DNA from: ZC4RG42 sp003242425 | GTDB lineage: Bacteria; Pseudomonadota; Gammaproteobacteria; Burkholderiales; SG8-39 | Assembly: GCA_937907425.1 (NCBI GenBank) | Contig: CALCIE010000029.1 | Coordinates: forward strand, 9,325 to 73,324 | Direction of reading: 5' to 3' | Length of the DNA: 64,000 bases | Part shown: in pieces, positions 27,013 through 37,243 of the stretch | Numbering within the stretch: position 1 is the first letter of the stretch | Layout of the letters: each line of letters opens with the position of its first letter | Notes under the pieces: model-generated | Databases searched by the model: none | Told to the model about the DNA's origin: nothing | What the model saw: the letters and a program-made list of their open reading frames with translations, nothing else | Position numbers and translations under genes: made by a program

Positions 27013-30000
27013 TCAGGGCGCGTTTCCTTCTTCGTCGGGTGCGCGCAGCTTCTGCACCTTGGGATCGTGCCAGCTGCCGGTGATGGCGTATTCGTAGGCG
27101 AACATCTGGCCGATCGGGTCTTTGAGGATGCGCTGGGCGATCCAGGCGCCGACGCCGACCACCGGGTTCAGCAGCGCCAGGCCGGCCGCCGTGGCGACGC
27201 TGTCGCCCACGGTGGGGACGACGCGCACGTGCAGGTTCTGGGTCTCGCGCGCAAGATCGGCCGTCCCCGTGATCGCCACGGTGGCCGAAGGGCCAACCAT
27301 ACCAAGGTTGTCGGTCCGGATCACCCCGCGGGTGATGGTCGCGGTGCCGTCGATGCGGTCGAAGGCAAAGCCTTCGCCGAACACATCCTTGAAATCGAGC
27401 GCGATCCGGCGCGGCAGCGCCTGCAGGCTCAGCACGCCGAGCAGCCGCCCCATGCCGGGCTTGATCTGCACGAACTGGCCGTTCTCCGCCCGCAGTTGCA
27501 GAGTGCCCGAAAGGCTGCCGTAATCGAGCGCCGTGGGCGGCCCATTCCAGCCCACCTGACCGCTCAGTTCGCCTTCGCCCCCGCGCACTGTGTCCTCATA
27601 GCCGAACTGTTTCAGGTAGGCGCCGATGTTCTGCACCTGCACCTTGATGTTGAGGTCGGTACGCTCCTGCCCCAGCCGCGCCGGCCGCCAGTAGCCGCTG
27701 GCCGAGGCGGTCCCGGCGGCCGTGGCGAGCGCGACATGGTCGATGCGCCAGCCGCCGCGTTCGTTGAACGCCTGCAACTCCAGCCGGCCGAGCTCCCGTC
27801 CGTCGAGGACGAAGCGCTCGGCAACGATGTCGAGCGCCGGCAGGCTCTGTCGCTCGGGCGGCTCGCCGCCCTGCTCCGCCACGGGCTGCGGCTGATGCAG
27901 GTAACGCAGCCGCGCCTTGACCACGCCGTTGCCTTTGGGCAGCCAGCTCACTTCGCCCGCCAGTTCGCGTGCCTGCACCTCCGCCCGCCAGACCTTGTCG
28001 CGCAGCTGCGCCCGCACGATCACGTCGTGCACCACGCGCCCAACGCCCACGAGTTCCTTGGTACGCAAATCGAGACTCGCCACCGGCGCCATCGTTGCGC
28101 CGCCGGCACCGCCCTGCAGCAGCGGGGCGAAGGCGTCGAGGTCGACGCGCGGCACCTCCACCGCCACGGCGATCGCGGCGCCCGCGGGCCGGGGCACGGC
28201 GGCACTGCCGATCGCAACGCCGGCTCGTTCGAGCACCGTACGCGCGCCTTCCCTGCGCAGCACGCCCTGAAGATTGAACACTTCTCCGAGGCTGACGCTC
28301 AGGCGCTGACGCGCGGCGCTTTCACTCGCGCGTTCGATCCGCAACGGCCAGCTTTCGGCCGCCGCCTTGGCAAGCGGAGCCGGCAGCTCGATCGCCACGC
28401 CCCGTAGATCCGACTCGAACACGCTGTGCGTGCGGCCGCCTTCGCTGCGGAGGACGGCCTGATACTGGAGCATGCCCTTCAGGCGCTCGGCGAACGGTAC
28501 ACCCACGCTGCGCGCCAATGCCGCCGCCTCCCCACGGCCCGAGGCGCGGGTCAGGATGGCATCGCCGTCCTGCTCGATCCTGACGGTGAGCGGACCGCCC
28601 GCGTACTGCGCCTGGATGCCGGGACTGCTCGCTCCGCGCTCGCTGAAATCGACGTGGCCCTTCACGTGCGTCATCGGCAGATCGCCGGGCGCCATCACGA
28701 TGGTGTTGTCGTCGAACACCACGCGGCCCTGGACCCGGCTGCGCTCCAGCGCCTCCAGCGGCAGCACCAGAGCGAGCTCCAGCCGTCCCGGGCCTTCGGC
28801 CGTCCAGCCGTCGGTCAGACCGTTGATGTAGCCGCGCACCGGGCTCTTGGCGATGTAGTGCAGCAGGGCTTCGGTCGGCGCCTGCGCCCTGCCAGTGACG
28901 CGCAGCACCGGCGCGTCGTGGTAGAGGTCGTCGAATCGCGCTTCGACCGATTGCAGTTGCGCACCGAGCGTAGTGGCGCGCTGGGCCAGGATGGTGAGCG
29001 AGGGGCCGTCGAAGAGCATCTCGCCGCTGAGATGCTCGATCGCCGGCCAGTCCGCCGCATAGCGCAAATGCACATCGGCGAGGTTCGCGGCGATGCGGAA
29101 CTCGCCCTTGCGGGGGTCGCGGAAGGGGAAGTCGGCGAGGTCGCCGCGCAGCCGGAACCGCACGTCGCTCCCCCGCCCCGCCAGGATGCTCTCGCGCAGC
29201 CACTGCGCCACTTCCGGCGGCAGATAGGGAATGTATTTGTAGACGGCCGGACCGTGCGCGCGCGTCGCTCGGCCGGTGAGATCGAGCCATTGACTGCCGG
29301 AGGCGGTGGTGCGCACCCGGCCGCTCAGGCTGCCGCTCGCATCGGCGTTCTCGAACAGCAGCTCTTCGACCCGCACATCCACCGCACCCTCGCGCACGTT
29401 CCAGTTGATGCGGGTGCTCATGCGCTCGAGCGCGAAACGGTCGACGGCGAAGACGCCCGGATAGTGAAGCGCCAGATCGCGGGCTTCGGCCTTGAGGCGC
29501 CCGCCGGTTTCGCTGAGCTGCACTTCGCCGTCCAGGCGCTGGAAGCCGGGCAGGTCACCGTGGGCAGCCATCCCGAGCCCTTCGAAGCGCGCGCGGGCGC
29601 TGTAGCCGGCGGGCGCCTCGAGCGCCCCCCGCCAAGCGAACTCCACCTGATGCAGGGTGCCCTGCGGCGCGGCCGCCTCCACCAGACGGCGGAAATCCTC
29701 CGGCAGCACGAAATAGCCGCTCAGCCGGGAAAGCGGTTCGAGTTCGATCTTCGCGGCCGTGATTTCGCCGCGGGCGGGGTTGCCGGCTTCGTCGAGCGCC
29801 CAGCGGACGGTGAAGTCTCCCGGCTGGAGACGTTCGCCGTCGCGGGTCTGCAGGCGCAGTTCCCGACCGTAGATCTCGTAGGCCGCGTTCGTGGACCATC
29901 CCAGCAGCGCCAGCGTGTCGCGGCTCTGTCTGCCGCCCAGCTCGCCCTGCAGCGCCGCAAGCTGCAGCTCGGGCAGATCCGCACGCGCGCGCAAGCGCAC

Positions 30001-30960
30001 ATCGGCCAGCGCGACCTGCGCCCGCACTTCGTGGACACCCCGCTCGCCTACCGACAGCCACAGGCGCAACGCCCCGCGCCCGCCGCCCAGGTCGAAGGGA
30101 TAGTCCACCCACTGACGCCAAGCGTCCAGATCGATGTCGTCGACGGCGGCATAGAGCCTGCCGCTCCACTCCTGCCAGCGCGCGAAACTGCGGCCGTCGA
30201 ACTGTCCGCGAATGTCCACGGCCTGGCCGTATTCGGCCGGCGGCGCGCCGCGGAAAGCGAATTCGTGTCGGCTGAGGCCATTGCGCAGCAGCAGATTGAG
30301 GCCGTCGAAGCGCAGGGGCGGAGCACCGCGCAGCTCGTCGAGCCATTCGATGCTGCCGTCGCGGATGTGGATCTCGCCCTGCCGCAGCACCCAGTCGGCG
30401 GCGTTGCCCGCCGAATCCGGGCTGGGCGTGAGCTCCATGCCGGCCACATACAGCCGCCCGTCGGCCGAGCGCCGGATGTCGAGATCGGCACGCTCGACGA
30501 CCAGGGAACGCAGCCGCAGTTCGCGCGCCGGGATCGACCGCCAGGCGAACACCGCGTGTACCCGGGGCAGGGTCAGCGCAGGGTTGTCCTCGCGGTCGTA
30601 AACCGTCACCCCCCGCAGCTCGATCCAGGGATGGAACCCGCGCCAGTCGGCGCTCAAGGCGTCGATGGTGATGCGCTGGCCGAGCGCCTTTGATGCCGCC
30701 TGGGCGATGCGTTCCCGGTATTCCGGCAACTGCGGCACCAGCCAGTACCGCGCCGCCAGCAGCGCCAGCGCGGCCAGGAAGTACAGACCGACGAGCAGCC
30801 AGCCGACGCGCCGCAGCCAGCGCAGCCAAGCGCGTTCGCGTGCGGCAGGTCCGGGTTCCAGGTTGTGGACGGTGTGGGACAAGACCGGGTCGGCAGGAGG
30901 GACGGTTATGGGATGATCGCTCGCTTCACGCTCCAGTCCAGGACGGTGCGGGAGCGTCAT
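27013..30960 (-). CDS. yhdP: YhdP family AsmA-like envelope protein
   Basis: A 1315-residue protein. It has a short cytoplasmic N-terminus, one transmembrane helix (about residues 50-72, WLLVGLYFLAALALLAARYW) and a very long periplasmic part made of repeated beta-rich AsmA/DUF3971 modules. The C-terminal AsmA-like end contains the string GLALLNPVVGVGAWIAQRILKDPIGQMF. YhdP, TamB and YdbH are bridge-like proteins thought to carry phospholipids to the outer membrane. Length matches the family (about 1270). The start is uncertain; ATG 30960 is used. It is divergent from glnE with 133 bp between. Confidence 0.92.
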   Translation of the reverse strand: MTLPHRPGLEREASDHPITVPPADPVLSHTVHNLEPGPAARERAWLRWLRRVGWLLVGLYFLAALALLAARYWLVPQLPEYRERIAQAASKALGQRITIDALSADWRGFHPWIELRGVTVYDREDNPALTLPRVHAVFAWRSIPARELRLRSLVVERADLDIRRSADGRLYVAGMELTPSPDSAGNAADWVLRQGEIHIRDGSIEWLDELRGAPPLRFDGLNLLLRNGLSRHEFAFRGAPPAEYGQAVDIRGQFDGRSFARWQEWSGRLYAAVDDIDLDAWRQWVDYPFDLGGGRGALRLWLSVGERGVHEVRAQVALADVRLRARADLPELQLAALQGELGGRQSRDTLALLGWSTNAAYEIYGRELRLQTRDGERLQPGDFTVRWALDEAGNPARGEITAAKIELEPLSRLSGYFVLPEDFRRLVEAAAPQGTLHQVEFAWRGALEAPAGYSARARFEGLGMAAHGDLPGFQRLDGEVQLSETGGRLKAEARDLALHYPGVFAVDRFALERMSTRINWNVREGAVDVRVEELLFENADASGSLSGRVRTTASGSQWLDLTGRATRAHGPAVYKYIPYLPPEVAQWLRESILAGRGSDVRFRLRGDLADFPFRDPRKGEFRIAANLADVHLRYAADWPAIEHLSGEMLFDGPSLTILAQRATTLGAQLQSVEARFDDLYHDAPVLRVTGRAQAPTEALLHYIAKSPVRGYINGLTDGWTAEGPGRLELALVLPLEALERSRVQGRVVFDDNTIVMAPGDLPMTHVKGHVDFSERGASSPGIQAQYAGGPLTVRIEQDGDAILTRASGRGEAAALARSVGVPFAERLKGMLQYQAVLRSEGGRTHSVFESDLRGVAIELPAPLAKAAAESWPLRIERASESAARQRLSVSLGEVFNLQGVLRREGARTVLERAGVAIGSAAVPRPAGAAIAVAVEVPRVDLDAFAPLLQGGAGGATMAPVASLDLRTKELVGVGRVVHDVIVRAQLRDKVWRAEVQARELAGEVSWLPKGNGVVKARLRYLHQPQPVAEQGGEPPERQSLPALDIVAERFVLDGRELGRLELQAFNERGGWRIDHVALATAAGTASASGYWRPARLGQERTDLNIKVQVQNIGAYLKQFGYEDTVRGGEGELSGQVGWNGPPTALDYGSLSGTLQLRAENGQFVQIKPGMGRLLGVLSLQALPRRIALDFKDVFGEGFAFDRIDGTATITRGVIRTDNLGMVGPSATVAITGTADLARETQNLHVRVVPTVGDSVATAAGLALLNPVVGVGAWIAQRILKDPIGQMFAYEYAITGSWHDPKVQKLRAPDEEGNAP

Positions 30961-31093
30961 GCACAGTCAATGCACAAATCGGGCGCCCGCCTCGCCCGGG
31001 GTCCGGCGGCCCGCTTACAATGCCACGATCGCCTGCAGTGCAGCGCCGCCGTGCCGAGTCGATGATTCTATCGCCGCGCTCGCCTTTCTTTCT

Positions 31094-33817
31094 ATGACGA
31101 CCGCCTCGCCTCCGCCTACTTTCTCCGATACCGCGTCGCTGCGCTCGGCTCTGCGTTATTCGCGCTACGCGCAGCGGCTGCTCGAGGCCCGTCCGGAATA
31201 TGCGGAGGAGCTGGAACGCGGGCGCACCGAGGCTTGGAGCGCCGCGGCGATGCGTGCGTTCCTTGCGCCCGACAGCTGGCAGCGTGGAGACGATCCCGAA
31301 GCGGCCCTGGCCGCGCGCCTGCGCGAACTGCGCGCCCGCGTCATGCTGCGCCTGGCGGCGCGCGATCTGGCCGGGCTCGCCCCGCTCGAGGAAGTGACGA
31401 CCACCATGACCGCGCTGGCGGAGGTGGCGCTGCAGACGGCACTCGACTTCCACTACGCGCGCCTGACGGCGCGCTACGGCCGGCCGCTGGCCGAGGGCCG
31501 CGTACAGCCGCTGCTGGTGGTCGGCATGGGCAAGCTCGGCGGCGGCGAACTGAACGTCTCCTCGGACATTGACCTGGTATTCCTCTACCCCGGGGAAGGC
31601 GAGACCGACGGCGAGCGGCCGCTGGCGAACCAGGAATTCTTCGTGCGGCTGGGCCAGCGCATCATCCGGACGCTGAGCGAAGTGACCGCCGACGGACAGG
31701 TGTTCCGCGTCGACATGCGCCTGCGGCCCTGGGGCGATGCCGGCGCGCTGGCCACGGGTTTCGAAGCCCTGGAACAGTATTTCGTCGCCCACGGCCGCGA
31801 GTGGGAGCGCTACGCCTGGATCAAGGCGCGCGTGGTGGCGGGCGGCGACGCCCAGAGCATCGCCGAGCTGGAACAGCTCGTGCGCCCGTTCGTGTTCCGC
31901 AAATACCTGGACTACGCCACCATCGGCGCCGTCCGCACCCTGCACGCCCAGATCCGGCGCGAAGTCATGCGGCGCGACCTGGTCGACGACATCAAGCTCG
32001 GCCCCGGCGGCATCCGCGAAATCGAATTCATCGCCCAGTCCTTCCAACTCATCCGTGGCGGCCGCGAGTCGGCGCTGCGGGAGCGGTCCACGCTGCAGAT
32101 CCTGCAGACGCTCGGCGCCAAGCGTCTGCTCGAGCCCGAGGCCGTGGCGCAGCTGCGCGAGGCCTACGTCTTCCTGCGCCGCCTCGAGCACCGGCTGCAA
32201 TACCTCGACGACAACCAGACGCACCGTCTGCCGGCGAACGAGGCGGACCGGGCGCTCGTCGCCGAAGCCATGGGCTGGGCCGGCTGGGAGGCGCTGCGCG
32301 CCGCGCTCGACGCCCACCGCGCGGTGGTGACGGCGCGCTTCGAAAGCGTGTTCGCGGCCGGCGAGGAGGAAGAGCGCAATAGTTTCCAGCCGGTTTGCGA
32401 CGGCGGGCTGTCGGTACCCGAAGCGGCGGTGCAGCTCTCGCGCTGGGGTTTCGAGGACGGCCGCGGCGCGGCCGAGCGGCTTTACGCCTTCCAGCGCAGT
32501 GCGCGCTACCGTTCGCTGCCGGCCAGCAGCCAGGCGCGGCTCGACGCGCTGCTGCCGCGCGTGGTGGAAGCCGCATGCCGCACCGCTGCGCCCGATGCGG
32601 CGCTGGCGCGCTGCCTGGAGCTCCTGGAGGCGATCGGCGGCCGGGCCGCCTACCTTGCCCTGTTGCAGGAGAGCCCGCAGGCGCTGGCGCGCGTGGCCGA
32701 GCTTCTGTCCGCCTCACCCTGGGCGGCGAGCTATCTCACCCGCCACCCCATCCTGCTCGACGAACTGCTCGACCCCCGTCAGTTGCACACGCCGCCGGAC
32801 TGGAGCGCATTCCTGCTCCAGTTGCGCACGGAAATGGCCGCGAACGAGGGCGACACCGAGCGCCAGATGGATCTGATGCGCGAGCTGCATCATGCCCAGG
32901 TGTTCCGGCTGCTGGCGCAGGATCTGGCGGGACTGCTGACGGTCGAGCGCCTGGCGGATCACCTGTCCATGGCGGCCGATCTGGTGCTCGCGGTTTCGCT
33001 CGAGCAATGCTGGAAGCTCGTGAGGCAGCGCCACCGCGAGACCCCGCGCATCGCCGTGATCGGCTACGGCAAGCTGGGCGGCAAGGAACTGGGCTACGCC
33101 TCGGACCTGGATCTGGTCTACATCTACGACGACGACCACTCCGCCGCGCCGGAGAACTACGCGCGCCTGGTGCAGCGCATGAACACCTGGCTCGGCAGCC
33201 ACACCGCGGCCGGAACGCTGTTCGAGACCGATCTGCGCCTGCGGCCGAACGGCGAGGCCGGGCTGCTGGCGCATTCCATGGACGCCTTCCGCCGCTACCA
33301 GCTCGAATCGGCCTGGTCGTGGGAGCACCAGGCCCTCACCCGGGCGCGCTTCTGCGCCGGCGACGCGGCGCTGGGGGCGCTGTTCGACGCCCTGCGGCGT
33401 GACATCCTCACCGCGCCGGTGGACATCGAAGCCCTGCGCAACGACGTGCTGACGATGCGGGCGAAGCTCCTCGAAGGCCACCCGAATCATTCCCAGCTCT
33501 TCGACATCAAGCACGACCGCGGCGGCATGGTGGACATCGAGTTCATCGTCCAGTACCTGGTGCTCGCCCACGCCCCGCGCCACTACGAGCTGACCGCCAA
33601 CCTGGGCAACATCGCGCTGCTGCACATGGCCGGCGGCCTGCACCTGATCCCCTCCGCGCTCGCCTCGGCGGTGGCTGACGCCTACCGCGAATACCGGCGG
33701 CTGCAGCACAAATTGCGCTTGAACGGCGCGCAGTACGCGCGCGTGGAGCACGAAACCGTGGCGCCCTACATCGAAGCCACCACCGCGCTGTGGCAGACGG
33801 TGTTCGGGCGTGACTAA
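31094..33817 (+). CDS. glnE: Bifunctional glutamine synthetase adenylyltransferase/deadenylylase
   Basis: A 907-residue regulator of glutamine synthetase with two nucleotidyltransferase modules. The N-terminal deadenylylase part has VVGMGKLGGGELNVSSDIDLVFLYP, split here, and RVDMRLRPWGDAGAL. The C-terminal adenylylase part has GYGKLGGKELGYASDLDLVYIYD and TDLRLRPNGEAGLL. Both modules keep the G-x-D-x-D metal motif. The ATG at 31094 (MTTASPPPTF) is taken over an upstream ATG at 30959, which would overlap the yhdP start. ilvE follows 132 bp downstream. Confidence 0.96.
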   Translation: MTTASPPPTFSDTASLRSALRYSRYAQRLLEARPEYAEELERGRTEAWSAAAMRAFLAPDSWQRGDDPEAALAARLRELRARVMLRLAARDLAGLAPLEEVTTTMTALAEVALQTALDFHYARLTARYGRPLAEGRVQPLLVVGMGKLGGGELNVSSDIDLVFLYPGEGETDGERPLANQEFFVRLGQRIIRTLSEVTADGQVFRVDMRLRPWGDAGALATGFEALEQYFVAHGREWERYAWIKARVVAGGDAQSIAELEQLVRPFVFRKYLDYATIGAVRTLHAQIRREVMRRDLVDDIKLGPGGIREIEFIAQSFQLIRGGRESALRERSTLQILQTLGAKRLLEPEAVAQLREAYVFLRRLEHRLQYLDDNQTHRLPANEADRALVAEAMGWAGWEALRAALDAHRAVVTARFESVFAAGEEEERNSFQPVCDGGLSVPEAAVQLSRWGFEDGRGAAERLYAFQRSARYRSLPASSQARLDALLPRVVEAACRTAAPDAALARCLELLEAIGGRAAYLALLQESPQALARVAELLSASPWAASYLTRHPILLDELLDPRQLHTPPDWSAFLLQLRTEMAANEGDTERQMDLMRELHHAQVFRLLAQDLAGLLTVERLADHLSMAADLVLAVSLEQCWKLVRQRHRETPRIAVIGYGKLGGKELGYASDLDLVYIYDDDHSAAPENYARLVQRMNTWLGSHTAAGTLFETDLRLRPNGEAGLLAHSMDAFRRYQLESAWSWEHQALTRARFCAGDAALGALFDALRRDILTAPVDIEALRNDVLTMRAKLLEGHPNHSQLFDIKHDRGGMVDIEFIVQYLVLAHAPRHYELTANLGNIALLHMAGGLHLIPSALASAVADAYREYRRLQHKLRLNGAQYARVEHETVAPYIEATTALWQTVFGRD

Positions 33818-33949
33818 GGCCCGGCCGCGGATGCGCGGCACCGCTGCGGCGCGCGGCGCTTTTTCGCTAGAATGCCGGCTTTGCTTCAACCCTGCTCCCG
33901 CGCCGCCCCGGCCCGCGGGACGCCCGAAATCATCCCGGAGAACAACGAC

Positions 33950-34873
33950 ATGTCCATGGCCGACCGCGACGGTTGGATCTGGTATGACGGCAAGCTCGTG
34001 CCTTGGCGTGATGCCACCACCCACGTCCTCACCCACTCGCTGCATTACGGACTCGCCGTTTTCGAAGGCGTACGCGCCTACAACACCGTCAACGGCACGG
34101 CCATCTTCCGTTTGAGGGAACACACCGAGCGGCTGTTCAACTCTGCGCACATCTACCGCATGAAGCTGCCCTTCACGCCCGAGGAGCTGATGGAGGCGCA
34201 GAAGGAAGTGGTGCGCGCCAACAAGCTGGAAAGCGCCTACATCCGGCCGATCGCTTTCTACGGCGCGGAAAAGATGGGCGTTTCGCCCCTCGGCGCCAAG
34301 GTGCACGTGGCGGTCGCCGCCTGGCCCTGGGGCGCGTACCTGGGTGCCGACGGCCTGGAACGCGGCATCCGTGTCAAGACCTCCTCCTACGCGCGCCACC
34401 ACGTCAACGTGTCGATGTGCCGCGCGAAGTATTCCGGCACCTATGCCAACTCCATTCTCGCCAACATGGAGGCCACCGAGCACGGCTACGACGAGGGTCT
34501 GCTGCTCGACGTGGACGGCTTCGTCGCCGAAGGCCCGGGCGAGAACCTCTTCATCGTCAAGAAAGGTTGCATCTACGAACCGGAAATCGCCTCGGCGCTG
34601 ATCGGCATCACGCGCGAGACGATCATCACGCTCGCCAACGACCTCGGCTACGAGGTCAAGTCGAAGCGCCTCACGCGCGACGACGTGTACATCGCCGACG
34701 AGGCGTTCTTCACCGGCACAGCGGCCGAAGTCACGCCGATCCGCGAAGTGGACGGCCGCACCATCGGCGAAGGCAAGCGCGGCCCGGTCACGACGCGGCT
34801 GCAGAAGGCCTTCTTCGACCTGGTCGCCGGCAAGAACAGCAAATACGCGGAATGGTTGACCCCGGTCGCCTGA
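33950..34873 (+). CDS. ilvE: Branched-chain amino acid aminotransferase
   Basis: A 307-residue class IV PLP aminotransferase, last step of Val/Leu/Ile synthesis. The N-terminal substrate part HSLHYGLAVFEGVRAY, the PLP lysine in CRAKYSGTYANSIL and the class IV signature EGPGENLFIVKKG to FFTGTAAEVTPI are present. ATG 33950 (MSMADRDGW) has GGAGAA upstream. A second ATG two codons later is possible. It is followed 38 bp later by a small zinc-finger gene and then waaF, an order common in Rhodocyclales. Confidence 0.96.
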   Translation: MSMADRDGWIWYDGKLVPWRDATTHVLTHSLHYGLAVFEGVRAYNTVNGTAIFRLREHTERLFNSAHIYRMKLPFTPEELMEAQKEVVRANKLESAYIRPIAFYGAEKMGVSPLGAKVHVAVAAWPWGAYLGADGLERGIRVKTSSYARHHVNVSMCRAKYSGTYANSILANMEATEHGYDEGLLLDVDGFVAEGPGENLFIVKKGCIYEPEIASALIGITRETIITLANDLGYEVKSKRLTRDDVYIADEAFFTGTAAEVTPIREVDGRTIGEGKRGPVTTRLQKAFFDLVAGKNSKYAEWLTPVA

Positions 34874-34911
34874 GCGCGGCCGGCCAACGTCCAGACGGAG
34901 TAACGACGAAA

Positions 34912-35109
34912 ATGGCTGAAGCCTTGAAAAAAGAAACGGTTGTCGAGGTCACCGAGAAAGACCTGCCGCTGCACTGTCCCACGCCCGACACACCGGTGTG
35001 GAACTACCATCCGCGCGTGTTTCTCGACGTGGTCGACCTCGGCACGGTGCGCTGTCCCTATTGCGGCACGATCTACCAGTACAAGGGCGAGCGTCCCGCC
35101 GGTCACTGA
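34912..35109 (+). CDS. Zinc-finger domain protein (zf-CHCC)
   Basis: A 65-residue protein. C-terminal CPYC (residues 48-51) with the preceding His/Cys (LHC, NYHPRVFLD) and the trailing IYQYKG match the zf-CHCC family, whose mitochondrial relative is the NDUFS6 accessory subunit of complex I. The bacterial function is not settled. It lies between ilvE and waaF in the same direction, with GACGGAG about 12 bases before the ATG. Confidence 0.9.
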   Translation: MAEALKKETVVEVTEKDLPLHCPTPDTPVWNYHPRVFLDVVDLGTVRCPYCGTIYQYKGERPAGH

Positions 35110-35227
35110 TCCCCTCTTCCGCGCGCAACACCGCACGCATCGCGCCGCACCGACACTGGACGAACCAGAACGAATCGGGCACGCTGCTGTCATCCAGTAG
35201 CGTACCCGTCGTTTGCGGTCGCGCCTC

Positions 35228-36247
35228 ATGTCCCGCACCCTGATCGTCGCTCCCAATTGGATCGGAGATGCGCTGCTCGCGCAGCCGCTGTTCGCACGCC
35301 TGCGCGAACAGCGGCCGGGCGAACGCATCGACGCGCTCGCGCCGCCGTGGACCGCGCCGGTGCTCGGGCGCATGCCCGAGATCGACGAAGTGATCCAGTC
35401 GCCCTTCGATCACGGCGAATTCAAACTCGCGGCGCGCTGGCGTCTCGGCCGGCGGCTCAAAGAGCGCGGCTTCGCGCGCGCGATCGTGCTGCCCAACAGC
35501 TGGAAATCGGCGCTGGTGCCCTTTTTCGCGGGCATTCCGGAGCGCATCGGCTACGTGGGCGAGGCGCGCTACGGGTTGCTCAACGTCATCCACAAACTCG
35601 ACGAGAAAGCGCTGCCGCTGATGGCGGAGCGCTATGCCAAGCTAGCGGAGGATCCGTCCGAGCCGCCGCAGCGGCCGCTGCCGCGGGTACGGCTGCGCGT
35701 GGACGAGGCCAATCTCATCATTAACATCGGCCGGCTGGGCCTGGACCGCTCGCGGCCAGTCGTCGCGATGTGTCCGGGCGCTGAATACGGGCCGGCCAAG
35801 CGCTGGCCCACGCGGCATTTCGCCACGCTGGCGCGCAAGCTGCGCGCGCGCGGCAAAACGGTCTGGCTGTTCGGTTCGCAAAAGGACCGCCCGGTCGCCG
35901 ACGAAATCGTGGCGCTCTCGGACGGCGCCTGCGTCAATCTCTGCGGCCGCACCAACCTCGCCTCGGCCATCGACCTCATGTCGGTGGCGCAATGCGTGGT
36001 GACCAACGACTCCGGGCTGATGCACGTCGCGGCGGCGCTGGGACGGCCGATCGTCGCCCTGTACGGGTCGTCGAGCCCGCACCACACCCCGCCGCTCAGC
36101 CCCAACGCGCGGCTGGTGACGCTCAGTCTGGAATGCAGCCCCTGCTATCAGCGCGAATGCCCGCTGGGGCATTTCAAGTGTCTGAACGATCTCGAGCCGG
36201 AGCGGGTAGCGGCCGAGATCGACAAGCTGGAAACGACCGCCGCCTGA
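35228..36247 (+). CDS. waaF: Lipopolysaccharide heptosyltransferase II
   Basis: A 339-residue GT9-family enzyme adding the second heptose to the LPS inner core. The N-terminal RTLIVAPNWIGDALLAQPLF acceptor side, CPGAEYGPAKRWP in the centre and TNDSGLMHVAAALGRPIVALYG near the C-terminus (ADP-heptose site) are clear. It starts at ATG 35228, 118 bp after the zinc-finger gene. Its stop codon forms the loop of a 10-bp stem-loop. Together with rfaE2 and the GmhA/DiaA-like gene elsewhere in the window it shows a heptose-containing LPS core. Confidence 0.95.
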   Translation: MSRTLIVAPNWIGDALLAQPLFARLREQRPGERIDALAPPWTAPVLGRMPEIDEVIQSPFDHGEFKLAARWRLGRRLKERGFARAIVLPNSWKSALVPFFAGIPERIGYVGEARYGLLNVIHKLDEKALPLMAERYAKLAEDPSEPPQRPLPRVRLRVDEANLIINIGRLGLDRSRPVVAMCPGAEYGPAKRWPTRHFATLARKLRARGKTVWLFGSQKDRPVADEIVALSDGACVNLCGRTNLASAIDLMSVAQCVVTNDSGLMHVAAALGRPIVALYGSSSPHHTPPLSPNARLVTLSLECSPCYQRECPLGHFKCLNDLEPERVAAEIDKLETTAA

Positions 36248-36257
36248 GGCGGCGGTC
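36235..36257. terminator. Stem-loop on the waaF stop codon, shared by convergent genes
   Basis: GACCGCCGCC-TGA-GGCGGCGGTC: ten perfect base pairs with the waaF TGA as the three-base loop. There is no T tract on either strand. It lies 9 bp from the end of the convergent Bug receptor gene and may serve both, as a factor-dependent terminator or mRNA 3'-end stabiliser. Confidence 0.55.
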
Positions 36258-36265
36258 TCAGGCGC

Positions 36266-37243
36266 TCAGTCGACCCGCGCGCCGCTCGCTTTCACCACCT
36301 TCGACCACTTCTCGCGTTCGGCCTCGACGAACTTGGCGAAGTTCTCCGGCGTGTCACCGACGAAGTCAGAGCCCGTGTCGGCGAGGGTCTTCTGGAAGTC
36401 GGGCATCTTCATCGCCTTGAGCGCGGCGGCGTTGATCTTGTCGACGAGTTCCTTCGGCATGCCGGCCGGGGCGAAGAAACCGTACCAGGCATAGGACTCC
36501 ACCTCCGGATAGCCCAGTTCGGCGAAGGTCGGGATGTCCGGGAACTGCGGCGAACGCTGCGCCCCGCTCATCGCGATCGCTTTGACCTTGCCCGCTTTGA
36601 TGTGCGGCGTGATCGCGATCATGCTGTCGAACATCACCGGCACGTGGCCGCCCAGCAGATCGTTGATTGCGGGCGCCGAGCCCTTGTAGGGCACATGGAT
36701 CATGTCGAGCTTCGCGACCGACTTGAACAGCTCGCCGGTCAGGTGCTGCGGCGTGCCGTTGCCCGCGGAGGCGTACTGGAAGGTGCCCTTTTGCGCCTTG
36801 ATGTGCTCGATCAGCTCCTTCAGGTTGTTGGCGGGCACCGAGGGATGCGCCACCAGCACCAGCGGTACACGCAGCAGGTTGGTGATCGGAATCAGATCCT
36901 TGGCCGGATCGAAGGGCATGCTGCTGTAGAGGCTGGGGTTGATCACGATCGGCGCGCTCGAGGTGATGAGCAGGGTATAGCCGTCGGGCGCGGATTTGGT
37001 CACCGCCGCCGTGCCGACGTTGCCGCCCGCGCCGCCGCGGTTCTCGACCAGGAAGGTCTGCCCCAGCAGTTCCGTCAGTCCCTTGGCGATCGGACGCGCC
37101 GCGATATCGGACGGCCCGCCGGGCGGCCAGGGCACCACGATGGTCACAGGTTTGGCCGGCCACTCCTGGGCCGTTGCCGAAAACGGCACGAGCCCGGTCA
37201 GGAGCGCGCCGCACAATATCGCCATTGCACGCAATACACGCAT
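36266..37243 (-). CDS. Orphan tripartite tricarboxylate receptor (Bug family)
   Basis: A 325-residue periplasmic binding protein with a signal peptide (MRVLRAMAILCGALLTGLVPFSATAQ) cleaved before EWPAKPVTIV. The Bug ligand loop is PWPPGGPSDIAAR, and the second signature ENRGGAGGNVGTAAV is typical. It is not accompanied by TctA or TctB, as is usual for the many Bug paralogues of betaproteobacteria. It may borrow permeases from elsewhere or act in sensing. It is only distantly similar to the TctC at the left end. No Crp/Fnr-type site is seen before it. Confidence 0.92.
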   Translation of the reverse strand: MRVLRAMAILCGALLTGLVPFSATAQEWPAKPVTIVVPWPPGGPSDIAARPIAKGLTELLGQTFLVENRGGAGGNVGTAAVTKSAPDGYTLLITSSAPIVINPSLYSSMPFDPAKDLIPITNLLRVPLVLVAHPSVPANNLKELIEHIKAQKGTFQYASAGNGTPQHLTGELFKSVAKLDMIHVPYKGSAPAINDLLGGHVPVMFDSMIAITPHIKAGKVKAIAMSGAQRSPQFPDIPTFAELGYPEVESYAWYGFFAPAGMPKELVDKINAAALKAMKMPDFQKTLADTGSDFVGDTPENFAKFVEAEREKWSKVVKASGARVD

